A stretch of DNA of 64,000 nt from Mucilaginibacter sp. L196 (GCF_009765905.1 NZ_LMUO01000009.1:692242-756241), one strand, 5' to 3'. Positions 38,359 to 47,459 are shown, counted from the stretch's first letter. Program-made: numbers and translations. Notes: a model not told the origin generated them from the sequence alone.

Positions 38359-41300
38359 TTATTTACTCAATACCAAACTAAAGTTTGAGAAACTTCCAAA
38401 GCCTTTGACCGGCCCGTAGGTGCATTGATACAAACCCACCTGTACTTCTTTTTGATCTAAATCATTTCGTAATACAGGGCTGCCGGGCAGGTTAATCCAA
38501 TTGATTTTGTCGTTGCTGGTGCGCAGGTAGAATAGATTGCCATCGCGCTGTATTTGCAGGTATTTATTATAATTCCAGCCCGATTGCTTATTTAATTGCT
38601 GTCGGTTTCCATCTACAAAGTTGGTTAAAAGATTTCCTACATTCCATGCGGGGAAGATACTGTTTTGCAGGAGCTGCTCGGTTGTTGTTAAACTGTTGAC
38701 GGCTCTTATCATCAGCCCGACATCGTTGTTCCCTAATACTTTCTTTTGGGCTAATCCACTCACATTGCTAACCTCAACTTCAGCAATAAAATCTCCTTTT
38801 ACATTTTTGTAGATGAACGGTCCATAAGGCGCGTTACCGTCCCAGCTTGAGCCTTCTGAGGATAGGGTTAAAGTATCGTTAACAGCATTGATTCCTGATG
38901 CCGTTTGTTTATCGCCCTTGCCTATAAAGCCATCCCAGATTGACGCGCTTGTGTTTGAATTTAAATAGTCTTTCTGGTTAGCAAACGTGTCGGTATAAAC
39001 AACAAATTGGGATGCTGCCGTTGATGCCATTGCTACAGGGCTGTTTGAGGTTACGTTACCTAAGTTATCCCGTACTTTAAAAGTGTAACTGTACCCCTTA
39101 TTTGAATCAAGTCCATAGTCAACATAATAAGGATTATCCACCCAACCGCTTTCTTTTATAGTGCCATTAAACAAGCGTGTAAAGTTGTATTGCAGATTGC
39201 TTGCGGTATCTGTAATATTATGGCCTGCCTGCATGCTGATTATTCCCGGTGTTAATGCTTTTGGATTTTGTTTGTAAAACAATGCGGTGTCCATAGGGAC
39301 ATGAAGGCTTTTTACCCAAATGTTATTCAAGTCTTTTACTTCATCAGCAGTGAGCGCGTGTTTATAAATGCTGATGCCTGCAATAGCACCTGAGAACCCA
39401 TTTTCAGCACTTATCTGTAAGGTATCAATAGTGGTACTTAGGGTAGTGTTTGATGAAGAGATTAGCTGTCCATCAATATATTCCTTCGCGTTATTGCCAT
39501 TAACGGTTTTAACCAGGTAATGCCATTTACCCCGTGTTATTGCAGAACTTGTGTACAGGCTTTCATCTTCACTTGCTCCCATAAAACCGGCTATCATTTT
39601 ATGTTGTTGGGTGATGGTAGTAAACACACTAATAGCGATGCTGTAATTGTTTTTTAACCCTAAAGGTTGATCTAATTTTAAAGCTTGATTGCCTTTTATA
39701 GTCGCACTTATTTTGCCTGCCACATCTGCTACAACCAATCCACCTTTAACCGACTTTAAACCGCCGCCTATATAACCTTCATTCTTCCAGTTTTGCAATT
39801 CGCCGTAAGGTAATTTGGAAGCATCGAGGTATACAGCTACTTCCGGTTGCTTTACCTGTGTGAACAAGTTTTTAATGGATGGATCAGCCAAAGGGCGATC
39901 ATAAACCTGTAGGGATGCTATCGCCCCGGAAAAGTAGGCTTCACCATTGCTTTTGCTACCGAGTGAAAAGTTCTCCGCAGGTTTAACAAACAGCATTTTA
40001 TTTTCCTGGTTATTTAGTTCGCCGTCAACATATACCTTTTCAAAAGTGCCATCGAAAGTAATGGCTATATGATGCCATTTAACTGCTGCGGGTGTGTGGT
40101 TGTATTGAATATCGGCAAAGCCAATATGCTGGGCGGCACCGGCATCGCGGTTGGTCCCATAGCCAAACGTCGCGCCTGTAAGCTGGTCGTTGCCCACTGC
40201 CCAGGAAAGTAGCGGATTCTCATCTTTCAATTGCGATGTATAAGCCCAGAATGAGACCGTATAGCTGTTATTACCCGCCAGTGAAAGCGGCACATTAAAA
40301 GATGATTTTAACGATTGCAGTCCGGTAAATACAACCGCTTTTTTACCTGCTATAATATCAACAAACGGCGTTTTGCCTGCGGCTTTAAAGCTGCCACTAA
40401 GTATACCGGTATTATTCCAGTTGCCTATCATGGCGCCCGGTTGCAGGGTGTTCGCATCAAGATTAATTAATAAGCCCTTTTGCGTATATTTTTTAACTAC
40501 AGTAGGCGTATGAATATTTGCAGGCATTAAAGGTGCATTTCCTTCACCATATATTTTAAAGTTCCAAACAGCTTTGTACAGTCCCGGGTATTCTGTGTTG
40601 GTGATGGTCAATTTTATATACCTTGTTTTAACATCTCCGTTGTCAACGTAGGGGCTGCCATGCCATAGGTTATTTCTTTTATCTGCAAAAAGCCTCCAGT
40701 GTTTACCATCTGTTGAATATTCAATATAGTATTGGTAATACCATGTCGCGTATTCAAATTGAGTTAGCACGTTTTTTACGTGTGTTACTTTACCCAAATC
40801 CACCTGTAACCATTGTGGTGTGGTGTTATTGGTCTTAGGTTTCCATAAGGTGCCGTTATTGGCATCAACAGCAAATGATGGTTTGTAATCATCGCTATAA
40901 TAAGAGGACGCCGTTACCTTTTTCTGATAGGCGAGGTCGGGATAAGGGATACTGTTTGGCCCCAAAAAACCTATACCTGTATGCGTTGGAATAACTTTTT
41001 CAATATTACCATCAGCATCGAAAACTAATTTATCGGCACAAACCTGCCTGTTATAGCCACCGCCCGAGTGGGGGTTATTATGCCTGTGATAGACGATATA
41101 ATAATCATCTCCTATTTGCAGTACCGAGTTGTGTCCGGGGCCATGAATTGTCCCATCGGCACTTGTTGATAGGATGGGATTGTTTTTGCCAAATGTAAAA
41201 CCTTCCATCGGGCTTGTTTTGCTTTGCGCATATTGTACACGGTAGGTACCATCTTCACAAAAACCTGAAGAATACATCAGGTAATAAATCCCTTTCCGTT

Positions 41301-41931
41301 TAAACATAAATGATCCTTCAAAAAAATCTTTGGCAAGCGTGTTGGGTATTTGCCCAGTTTTTGAAAACGAACGCATATCCGGGTTAAGCAAACCTACACC
41401 ACAGCCAAAACCGGGATATATTCCCCATGTGCCCCAGGTCATGTAAAATCTGCCGTCATCATCTCTAAAAGTTTGTCCATCAAGCGTTATTACTTTCGGT
41501 ACGAGGTAATTTGGTACAACGGCTTTGCCGTCGGAAAATAATGGAGTCCACGGCCCAACAGGTGTTGATGATGACGCGCCATATACTTCAACCGTTGGCT
41601 GGCAATAATACAGGTAGTATTTACCATCATTGCCATACGCTACATCTGGTGCCCAATAGTTATGGGTTGTCGGCCAGTTCATATCCTGGAAAGTCCAGTT
41701 CACAAAATCTTTGGAGGTCCATACTTGCGATGGGCCCAAGCCACCACCGTTACCATCGGTAGTAGCGTATATATAATAAGTGTCTCCAAACTTTTTAACG
41801 GTGGGATCTGCAAAATATCCCGGTATTACCGGATTGCCATTGCCCGCTGCCTGGTATTGCGGTTTTTGAGCCAGTATAAAACCGGGTAAAAGTAAAAGAA
41901 AGTAAAATATAATGACAGAGCGTAAGCGCAT
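38359..41931 (-). CDS. Multidomain GH43 glycoside hydrolase with F5/8-type and LamG modules
   Basis: A 1190-residue secreted protein (signal peptide to about residue 21). Residues 30-325 are a five-bladed GH43 propeller with the catalytic set Asp42 (YFADPTV, base), Asp96 (NYWAPDV) and Glu205 (FFEGSF, acid). Residues about 335-470 are an F5/8-type C (discoidin) module (WLQVDLGKV, RYIKLTIT). Two LamG-like units follow (about 485-690 and 700-870, with MIGNWNN and FSGAIA repeats), then a linker and a C-terminal DUF1349-like jelly roll (about 990-1190). GH43 enzymes are mostly alpha-L-arabinofuranosidases or beta-xylosidases; the subfamily is not readable here. It is divergent from the DUF5695-like gene. 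Confidence 0.88.
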   Translation of the reverse strand: MRLRSVIIFYFLLLLPGFILAQKPQYQAAGNGNPVIPGYFADPTVKKFGDTYYIYATTDGNGGGLGPSQVWTSKDFVNWTFQDMNWPTTHNYWAPDVAYGNDGKYYLYYCQPTVEVYGASSSTPVGPWTPLFSDGKAVVPNYLVPKVITLDGQTFRDDDGRFYMTWGTWGIYPGFGCGVGLLNPDMRSFSKTGQIPNTLAKDFFEGSFMFKRKGIYYLMYSSGFCEDGTYRVQYAQSKTSPMEGFTFGKNNPILSTSADGTIHGPGHNSVLQIGDDYYIVYHRHNNPHSGGGYNRQVCADKLVFDADGNIEKVIPTHTGIGFLGPNSIPYPDLAYQKKVTASSYYSDDYKPSFAVDANNGTLWKPKTNNTTPQWLQVDLGKVTHVKNVLTQFEYATWYYQYYIEYSTDGKHWRLFADKRNNLWHGSPYVDNGDVKTRYIKLTITNTEYPGLYKAVWNFKIYGEGNAPLMPANIHTPTVVKKYTQKGLLINLDANTLQPGAMIGNWNNTGILSGSFKAAGKTPFVDIIAGKKAVVFTGLQSLKSSFNVPLSLAGNNSYTVSFWAYTSQLKDENPLLSWAVGNDQLTGATFGYGTNRDAGAAQHIGFADIQYNHTPAAVKWHHIAITFDGTFEKVYVDGELNNQENKMLFVKPAENFSLGSKSNGEAYFSGAIASLQVYDRPLADPSIKNLFTQVKQPEVAVYLDASKLPYGELQNWKNEGYIGGGLKSVKGGLVVADVAGKISATIKGNQALKLDQPLGLKNNYSIAISVFTTITQQHKMIAGFMGASEDESLYTSSAITRGKWHYLVKTVNGNNAKEYIDGQLISSSNTTLSTTIDTLQISAENGFSGAIAGISIYKHALTADEVKDLNNIWVKSLHVPMDTALFYKQNPKALTPGIISMQAGHNITDTASNLQYNFTRLFNGTIKESGWVDNPYYVDYGLDSNKGYSYTFKVRDNLGNVTSNSPVAMASTAASQFVVYTDTFANQKDYLNSNTSASIWDGFIGKGDKQTASGINAVNDTLTLSSEGSSWDGNAPYGPFIYKNVKGDFIAEVEVSNVSGLAQKKVLGNNDVGLMIRAVNSLTTTEQLLQNSIFPAWNVGNLLTNFVDGNRQQLNKQSGWNYNKYLQIQRDGNLFYLRTSNDKINWINLPGSPVLRNDLDQKEVQVGLYQCTYGPVKGFGSFSNFSLVLSK

Positions 41932-42168
41932 ACTCAGGATGGAATTTATAATGCTTTATACAAATATATGCAGGTTACAAAGCCCATTGTTTTCATTAAT
42001 TAACCTAATGTGGCAATTAATTAACGTGTTATAATATTTTGATACTGAAACACCTGTTCAATAATATTAACAGGATAATAAGTTGCTACAAGTTGGCAAA
42101 TTACAGTAAATTGTAAGGGGGCTAAACTTTTACTTTTACAATCATAAATTTTAGTACCCGAATACACT
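41932..42168. promoter_or_regulatory. Divergent promoter region with 21-bp spaced ATTAATTAAC repeats
   Basis: The 237-nt gap serves both the GH43 gene (- strand) and the DUF5695-like gene (+ strand). The 10-bp direct repeat ATTAATTAAC occurs at 41995-42004 and 42016-42025, exactly 21 bp apart, which is two helical turns. Such direct repeats are the usual shape of AraC-type operator half-sites. The same TTAAT core is phased in the GH127/susC promoter. Function is inferred. Confidence 0.42.
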
Positions 42169-44955
42169 ATGTTAATATCCAACTTTTTAGATAGAATAAA
42201 ACCAGCACAAAAACGTAATAACCAGCGCTTAAAATGCAGTGTCTTTCTTATCACGCTTTGTCTTTTTTGTGTTGATAATTCATACGCGCAAGATCCATGG
42301 AAAGCTCTTGAAAAAAGGCCATCAACCCTTGGACTTGAAAGCGGCATATCAACATATGCAACTCCTGATTTTCAATTACAACTGGTTAAAGCCTCACAAA
42401 CTGTTGCTGCTTTAAGGCCAAATAGCAATAAAAAATTTGATTTTACTCCCGGTGATCGCCTTAAAGTGCGCAGCAGCGATGGCATGTACCAGTTAGGAGA
42501 TATTGAGCTTCGTTTAAAGTCGGCCGGTGACGCAGATTGGAAGGGATATTCTACCGCAGCAAAACGCGCAGCAGTTAACCCTATGCCAAATAAAAGTAAA
42601 ACTGTATTAGCTGCCGCTGATCTTTCAGCCACGTTGCCTGCCGATATTCCTTTAAACATACAACGTTATTGGAAGGTGGCCGATGGCCATTTAGTATTAC
42701 AATTCAAGTTGAAGAATAAAAGTGATAAAGTGGTTGAGATAGGTTCATTAGGTATACCTATGATATTTAATAACATTATGCAGGGCAAATCGCTTGAGGA
42801 AACTCATGCTGAGAATGTTTTTTACGACCCATATATTGGTAAGGACGCGGGTTACTTACAAGTTACCCGTTTAAATGGCCATGGCCCTGCTTTAGTGGTT
42901 GTGCCTTTTGGTAAAACACCTTTCGAGGCTTATAACCCATTAAACAATGACCCAACCCCGCGCGGGATTGATTTTGAAGGTTTTTACGAATGGATGGTAT
43001 ACAGTAAAGCATATGCCGAAAATGAATGGAAAAACGCTGAACCTTGGAACACGCCAACTTCTGTTAAACTAAATCCGGGCGAAACGATTTCATTTGGTGT
43101 TAAGTTCCTGCTTGCCGATTCTATTAAAGGTATTGAGCATAAACTTGCTGAAAATAAACGTCCTGTTACTGTGGGTATCCCCGGGTATGTGTTACCGCAG
43201 GATGTTAATGCCAAGCTTTTTTTAAATTATCCTAAAGAAGTAAAATCCATACAGGTTGAACCTGAAGGTGCCTTAGCTATCACCCCGGCATCATCATCTG
43301 AAAGTAAATGGAAAACGTATGATATAAAGGGTGTAACATGGGGCAGGGCAAGGCTTACCATTACTTATGCTGATGGTTTATGCCAAACTATTAATTATAA
43401 GGTGATAAAACCAGAAACAGATGTTTTAAAAGATTTTGGCAACTTTTTAACCACCAAGCAATGGTATGAGAATAAATCAGATGTTTTCGGTCGCGATCAA
43501 TCTGTTATAACTTATGATTATGATAAAAAGCAGCAGGTAACGCAGGATAACCGGGCATGGATAGCTGGTTTAAGTGATGAGGGTGGAGCAGGTTCATGGC
43601 TTGGCGCTATGATGAAGGAATTGGTACAGCCCGATAAAGCTGAAGTTGATAAATTGGAACGTTTTGTGGACCACACTTTATGGGGCAATATCCAACATAG
43701 TGAAGGTGAACAAAAATACGGTGTGAAAAAAAGCGTGTTTTATTATCAACCTGATTCGTTACCAAAAGGTACTTACAGTGATAGTATCCGCTGGAATACC
43801 TGGTCGGCCTGGAACCATGTTGCCGCGAATGATATTGGCAGGTCATATAACTATCCACATGTTGCTTCGGCACATTGGGTAATGTATCGTTTGGCTCGTT
43901 ACCATACCGGTTTAGTTAGCGGGCAAACCTGGCAATGGTATTTGGATAATGCTTACCAAACCACAATGGCAATGATAGATAAAGCGCCATACTATGTGCA
44001 ATTTGGGCAAATGGAAGGTGATGTCTTCTTTAAAATACTAATGGATCTGAAAGCAGAAGGCTGGAATGATAAGGCCGATTTGCTTGAAAAAGCGATGAAA
44101 GTAAGAGCCGATCACTGGCGTACATTGATGTATCCGTTTGGTAGTGAAATGCCATGGGATTCAACAGGGCAGGAAGAGGTTTATTTATGGTCGGAATATT
44201 TTGGTTATACAGATAAAGCAGAAATAACTATCGATGCCATACTTGGGTATATGCCTACCATCCCTAACTGGGGGTACAATGGCTCGGCACGCAGATATTG
44301 GGATTTTCTTTACGGTGGTAAATTGCAACGTATCGAGCGTCAGCTTCATCACTATGGCTCGGGTATAAATGCCATTCCGGTTTTAAGCGAATACCGGGCT
44401 AAACCAAACGACTTATACCTTTTGCGTGTTGGTTATGGCGGTGTAATGGGCTCTATATCTAATATTACCCAGGATGGTTTCGGTCCTGCGGCTTTCCACT
44501 CGTATCCATCAACATTAAAAATTGACGGTTTATCAGGGGATTATGGGTCTAACTTTTTTGGGTACGCATTAAATACAGCCACTTATATTACACATGATAA
44601 AGAGCTGGGCTGGTTAGTATTTGGCGGCAACATGACAATTAAGCCAGATGCGGTTAATGTAGAAATTACTACAGCGGCAAAATCACGTATTTATATTGCC
44701 CCTGCAGGTTTATGGCTCACATTAGATGCCGGTACATTTAAATCGGTAACGTTTAATCCTGAAACAGGTAAAGTGAATGTATTATTAAATCCAGCCGATC
44801 AATATACACCTGTGGCTTATCTGCATATAGAGCATCCTGCAAATGGGGCTTCCGCATCAACATATAAATTAGTTAGCCCTTCAAAAATGGAGCGGGGAGC
44901 ATATGTCATTAACCTGACTAATGAGCCGCTGAATATAGAAATAAGTAGATCATAG
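42169..44955 (+). CDS. DUF5695-like secreted protein, putative (alpha/alpha)6 glycoside hydrolase
   Basis: A 928-residue exported protein with a rather long N-terminal region before the hydrophobic leader; a later start is possible. The first 400 residues look beta-rich (LGIPMIFNN, KSKTVLAAADLSATLP), followed by a helical region with aromatic repeats (WNTWSAWNHVAAND, YNYPHVASAHWVMYRLARY, WGYNGSARRYWDFLYGG) like an (alpha/alpha)6 barrel, and a C-terminal beta domain. I recognise it as the DUF5695 type and know no measured activity. Acidic candidates include the E/D in QFGQMEGDVFFK and STGQEEVYLWSEYFGY. It shares a promoter region with a GH43 gene, which suggests a joint polysaccharide or glycoprotein target. 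Confidence 0.7.
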   Translation: MLISNFLDRIKPAQKRNNQRLKCSVFLITLCLFCVDNSYAQDPWKALEKRPSTLGLESGISTYATPDFQLQLVKASQTVAALRPNSNKKFDFTPGDRLKVRSSDGMYQLGDIELRLKSAGDADWKGYSTAAKRAAVNPMPNKSKTVLAAADLSATLPADIPLNIQRYWKVADGHLVLQFKLKNKSDKVVEIGSLGIPMIFNNIMQGKSLEETHAENVFYDPYIGKDAGYLQVTRLNGHGPALVVVPFGKTPFEAYNPLNNDPTPRGIDFEGFYEWMVYSKAYAENEWKNAEPWNTPTSVKLNPGETISFGVKFLLADSIKGIEHKLAENKRPVTVGIPGYVLPQDVNAKLFLNYPKEVKSIQVEPEGALAITPASSSESKWKTYDIKGVTWGRARLTITYADGLCQTINYKVIKPETDVLKDFGNFLTTKQWYENKSDVFGRDQSVITYDYDKKQQVTQDNRAWIAGLSDEGGAGSWLGAMMKELVQPDKAEVDKLERFVDHTLWGNIQHSEGEQKYGVKKSVFYYQPDSLPKGTYSDSIRWNTWSAWNHVAANDIGRSYNYPHVASAHWVMYRLARYHTGLVSGQTWQWYLDNAYQTTMAMIDKAPYYVQFGQMEGDVFFKILMDLKAEGWNDKADLLEKAMKVRADHWRTLMYPFGSEMPWDSTGQEEVYLWSEYFGYTDKAEITIDAILGYMPTIPNWGYNGSARRYWDFLYGGKLQRIERQLHHYGSGINAIPVLSEYRAKPNDLYLLRVGYGGVMGSISNITQDGFGPAAFHSYPSTLKIDGLSGDYGSNFFGYALNTATYITHDKELGWLVFGGNMTIKPDAVNVEITTAAKSRIYIAPAGLWLTLDAGTFKSVTFNPETGKVNVLLNPADQYTPVAYLHIEHPANGASASTYKLVSPSKMERGAYVINLTNEPLNIEISRS

Positions 44956-45089
44956 AGAATGGTTTTATCATTTTTAGACAGCTTCTGAGATTTTTGGTAG
45001 TTATTAAAAGAAAGGCTTAAACAAAAGCAATAACTGAAGGCTCATACTACCTTACTTCTCTGAATAAATTCAGGTCGTATCGAAACAAA

Positions 45090-45119
45090 AAATGCCACCC
45101 ACTAAAATGGGCAGCATTT
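45090..45119. terminator. Hairpin downstream of the DUF5695-like gene
   Basis: An imperfect 12-bp inverted repeat (AAATGCCACCCA at 45090-45101, TGGGCAGCATTT at 45108-45119) with two central mismatches and a 6-nt loop. It lies about 135 nt after the stop codon and directly before a tRNA-end-like sequence. The remaining 44956-45299 stretch holds no credible gene. Confidence 0.5.
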
Positions 45120-45123
45120 GTGC

Positions 45124-45152
45124 TGGCGGAGAGGCAGAGACAACAATCGAAC
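45124..45152 (-). other. Degenerate tRNA 3'-end-like sequence
   Basis: The + strand reads TGGCGGAGAGGCAGAGAC and then AACAATCGAAC. On the minus strand this looks like a tRNA T-arm and acceptor end finishing CCTCTCCGCCA, but with extra bases in the T-stem/loop and no upstream tRNA body. It is probably a decayed tRNA fragment or old attachment site. It lies next to the broken DUF4157 gene. A chance match is possible. Confidence 0.35.
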
Positions 45153-45474
45153 AACTGATGCCATTTTTAGATGACTTAAGACATCCTAACCAATCATTAT
45201 AACTTACGGATACTATCAAGCCGATTTGACAAGCTCAACAGAGATGTTAGGCTTTTCTATATCTAAAAGTGTATCTTGATGCACAATTATCATTTCACAA
45301 TGAGCATGCACGCCGACAAAACCCAACAAAACAAAATTCAAGCGTTCACTAGCGTAGCTGTTCAAAAACAAAACAGTAATAGCCCTGCGTCTAAATTTGT
45401 TGATAACAGGCCTGAGGCCATTACGCAAAGAAAATTACAGGAAGCCATGAATAACAGCCCCCCGGGTACAGCAA

Positions 45475-46182
45475 TTGAAAGCGTATCAGGAAATGGCAGA
45501 TAATAGCCCGAAAGTAAAGCAATTTGAGGCTTCTCAGGTATTAGCAAATAATCATATAACTAACAAAATAGTACAACGGAAAGAAAATACAGAAGAGGAA
45601 CCTGTACATGGAAAATTTGAACCAGTACAAAAGCAAGCTAACAATACAGGCCTGCCCGATAATTTAAAGGTCGGGATTGAAAACCTTTCGGGCATTAGTA
45701 TGAATGATGTCAGGGTGAATTATAACTCGCCTAAACCTGCGCAGTTACAGGCCCACGCATACGCCCACGGTACCGATATACATATTGCACCAGGCCAGGA
45801 AAAACACTTGCCGCATGAGGCCTGGCATGTGGTGCAGCAGAAGCAGGGAAGAGTGCAGCCAACTTTGCAAATGAAAGGTACAACTCCAGTTAATGATAAT
45901 GAAGGATTGGAGATAGAAGCAGATTCGATGGGGAAAAAAGTTATGGCTTTAGCCTTTCAACTTAGGTCTAACCAATCTTTAAATGTTACATCAAAAAGTA
46001 ATAAACTTGGTACTGCCCAAAGAGTAATTATTCAAGGAGCAGATGCGGATGAAAGTTCGGACATTGCTTCAATTGGGTATTCAAGGTTAATTAGCCAATC
46101 CGAAATCCAGAATACCAATGAGTTTTTAAAGGAAGAAATAATGGAAAAAAAATATTTTCAATCGATAAACTTGATGGAATAA
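45475..46182 (+). CDS. Middle fragment of the frameshifted gene: DUF4157 domain
   Basis: This frame carries the DUF4157 domain proper: LPDNLKVGIENLSGISMNDVRV, AYAHGTDIHIAPGQ and the zinc-peptidase-like motif HEAWH, then LEIEADSMGKK. The nominal TTG start is an internal codon of the full gene; the first ATG in this frame is in EMADNSPK. It ends at a stop reached only because the A8 tract is one base short. Confidence 0.6.
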   Translation: MKAYQEMADNSPKVKQFEASQVLANNHITNKIVQRKENTEEEPVHGKFEPVQKQANNTGLPDNLKVGIENLSGISMNDVRVNYNSPKPAQLQAHAYAHGTDIHIAPGQEKHLPHEAWHVVQQKQGRVQPTLQMKGTTPVNDNEGLEIEADSMGKKVMALAFQLRSNQSLNVTSKSNKLGTAQRVIIQGADADESSDIASIGYSRLISQSEIQNTNEFLKEEIMEKKYFQSINLME

Positions 46183-46193
46183 CGTTTGACAAG

Positions 46194-47207
46194 GTGAATT
46201 ACCTAAATGGACATTTTCAAGAGGGGCAGGGCTATTTGGGGCATTCCGTAGAGGCTCTTGCCGGTCTTTTGCACGGAAAAGGGTTAGCTTCGGGAAATAA
46301 TATAATTTTAACAGGTTGCGATAGTAGTGTGTATGCGGCTTCGCTTGCCGTTGAGCTACATAAATTAGGAATTGATGTAACTGTAACCGGTGCTAAAGGA
46401 ATCGCTTTCGATTATAAAAATGGCGAAGGAATAGTGATTGAAAAAATGTATGATAGTAAAAAAATACCACATGAGGTGAATGAGTTGCACAATGTGAAAA
46501 ACAAACTGGTTATTGCACATAAGTACGAAGAGATTTTCATTAACGAAATAACTTCAACAATATTTAAGGACGGTGAGTTACAAAAAGAGTTGGTGGATTT
46601 CCTTGTCTATTTTAAGGTACTCGGTAGGTCACACATTAAATACCAAAAGAACACGGACTTAACTGATGCGAGAATAGAAGAGTTAGCTACAGCCCAAAAG
46701 GTATTTAAAGAGGCAATCAAAAATGCTAATGGACCAGATATTGAAGAATGGAAGCTTACTCCTCCCACGATAGATCAGTTGGTGGCATTTAGTAAAAACA
46801 ACGAACGTCCCGCTTTTTCAAAACCCCAATTAATATCATTCAGTAAAAGTTTAAACAATCTGATTCCCCAAAAGATAGATGTGGATCATTCTGTTGAAGG
46901 ACTTCGTGCCCAAACTGAAAATGGACGCTTTATTTTCGACCAATACACCTCTAGGGACCAATTGTGGATCAGGGATTTTATGGTTAAAGTTCGAGGTGCC
47001 AAAGACAGTTTAATTAAGACATTCATATTGAAGCAATACATAGAAATAGGAAGAAAAGCAGCCAATGAATATATAAAAACAATGACTGAGGGCTATGATG
47101 GGAAAGAGCAGCAGCATGGCATGTTACTGGCGAATGGTTGGGAAAGTTTTACTCACGAGGGGAAATCAGGGACGAACAACACCTTTAGGAAAGTGGCAGA
47201 TCTTTAA
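46194..47207 (+). CDS. C-terminal fragment of the frameshifted gene: unknown variable domain
   Basis: A 337-residue open frame that continues the broken DUF4157 gene. It opens near a segment reading GHSVEALAGLLHGKG, then IILTGCDSSVYAASLAVELHKLG and TVTGAKGIAF. The pattern of a His-containing loop followed by a beta-strand ending in a Cys and a small-residue turn recalls caspase/CPD- or DUF4347-like C-terminal domains, but the match is too loose to name. The rest is helical and unrecognised. A GTG at 46194 could in principle start translation. Confidence 0.55.
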   Translation: MNYLNGHFQEGQGYLGHSVEALAGLLHGKGLASGNNIILTGCDSSVYAASLAVELHKLGIDVTVTGAKGIAFDYKNGEGIVIEKMYDSKKIPHEVNELHNVKNKLVIAHKYEEIFINEITSTIFKDGELQKELVDFLVYFKVLGRSHIKYQKNTDLTDARIEELATAQKVFKEAIKNANGPDIEEWKLTPPTIDQLVAFSKNNERPAFSKPQLISFSKSLNNLIPQKIDVDHSVEGLRAQTENGRFIFDQYTSRDQLWIRDFMVKVRGAKDSLIKTFILKQYIEIGRKAANEYIKTMTEGYDGKEQQHGMLLANGWESFTHEGKSGTNNTFRKVADL

Positions 47208-47433
47208 ATCAAATCAAGATATATACTTTTTATTAGCAAGTAAAGAAATCATTTGTGTAGCCCCGTTTAAATGTCTATTGCAAGTTACCTAAAATGTTGA
47301 TCAGGTTTCTTATAACTTTTATCAATAAGCAGAACACAATAAACCCAATAATTATGATCTTATAAAATCAATCGATATAAGATTTTTACAATTTTAGAAT
47401 CCCAGGCAACTCTTTTAAAAAACTCTCCGTACT

Positions 47434-47458
47434 ATTGTTTAGAATAATTCTAAACAAT
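47434..47458. promoter_or_regulatory. Perfect 25-bp palindrome at the response-regulator start (Fur/PerR-like 7-1-7 site)
   Basis: Two 12-bp arms (ATTGTTTAGAAT and ATTCTAAACAAT) flank a single central A, ending 1 nt before the ATG at 47460. The core TTAGAAT-A-ATTCTAA has the 7-1-7 layout of Fur/PerR family operators. It could also fold in RNA and mask the start codon. A weaker copy lies at 48083-48097. Confidence 0.6.
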
Positions 47459-47459
47459 A

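Larger units (their letters stand above)
45300..47207 (+). pseudogene. DUF4157 polymorphic-toxin-like gene with two frameshifts
   Basis: Three adjacent frames read as one protein of about 635 residues once two homopolymers are corrected. Removing one C from the C6 run at 45458-45463 joins MNNSP to RVQQLKAYQEMADNSP. Adding one A to the A8 run at 46145-46152 joins MEKK to IFSIDKLDGITFDKVNYLNG. Both joins give the wording expected of the family. The N-terminus (FVDNRPEAITQRKLQE, ADNSPKVKQ) and the DUF4157 core with HEAWHVVQQKQG are followed by a unique C-terminal domain, the usual plan of these effector/toxin-like proteins, some linked to contractile injection systems. The state could be decay, on/off switching or assembly error. 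Confidence 0.8.

Noticed and set aside
45458..46152. Programmed ribosomal frameshifting in the DUF4157 gene
   Set aside because: No slippery heptamer with a downstream structure is seen at the C6 site, and two opposite shifts would be needed; sequence change at homopolymers is simpler.
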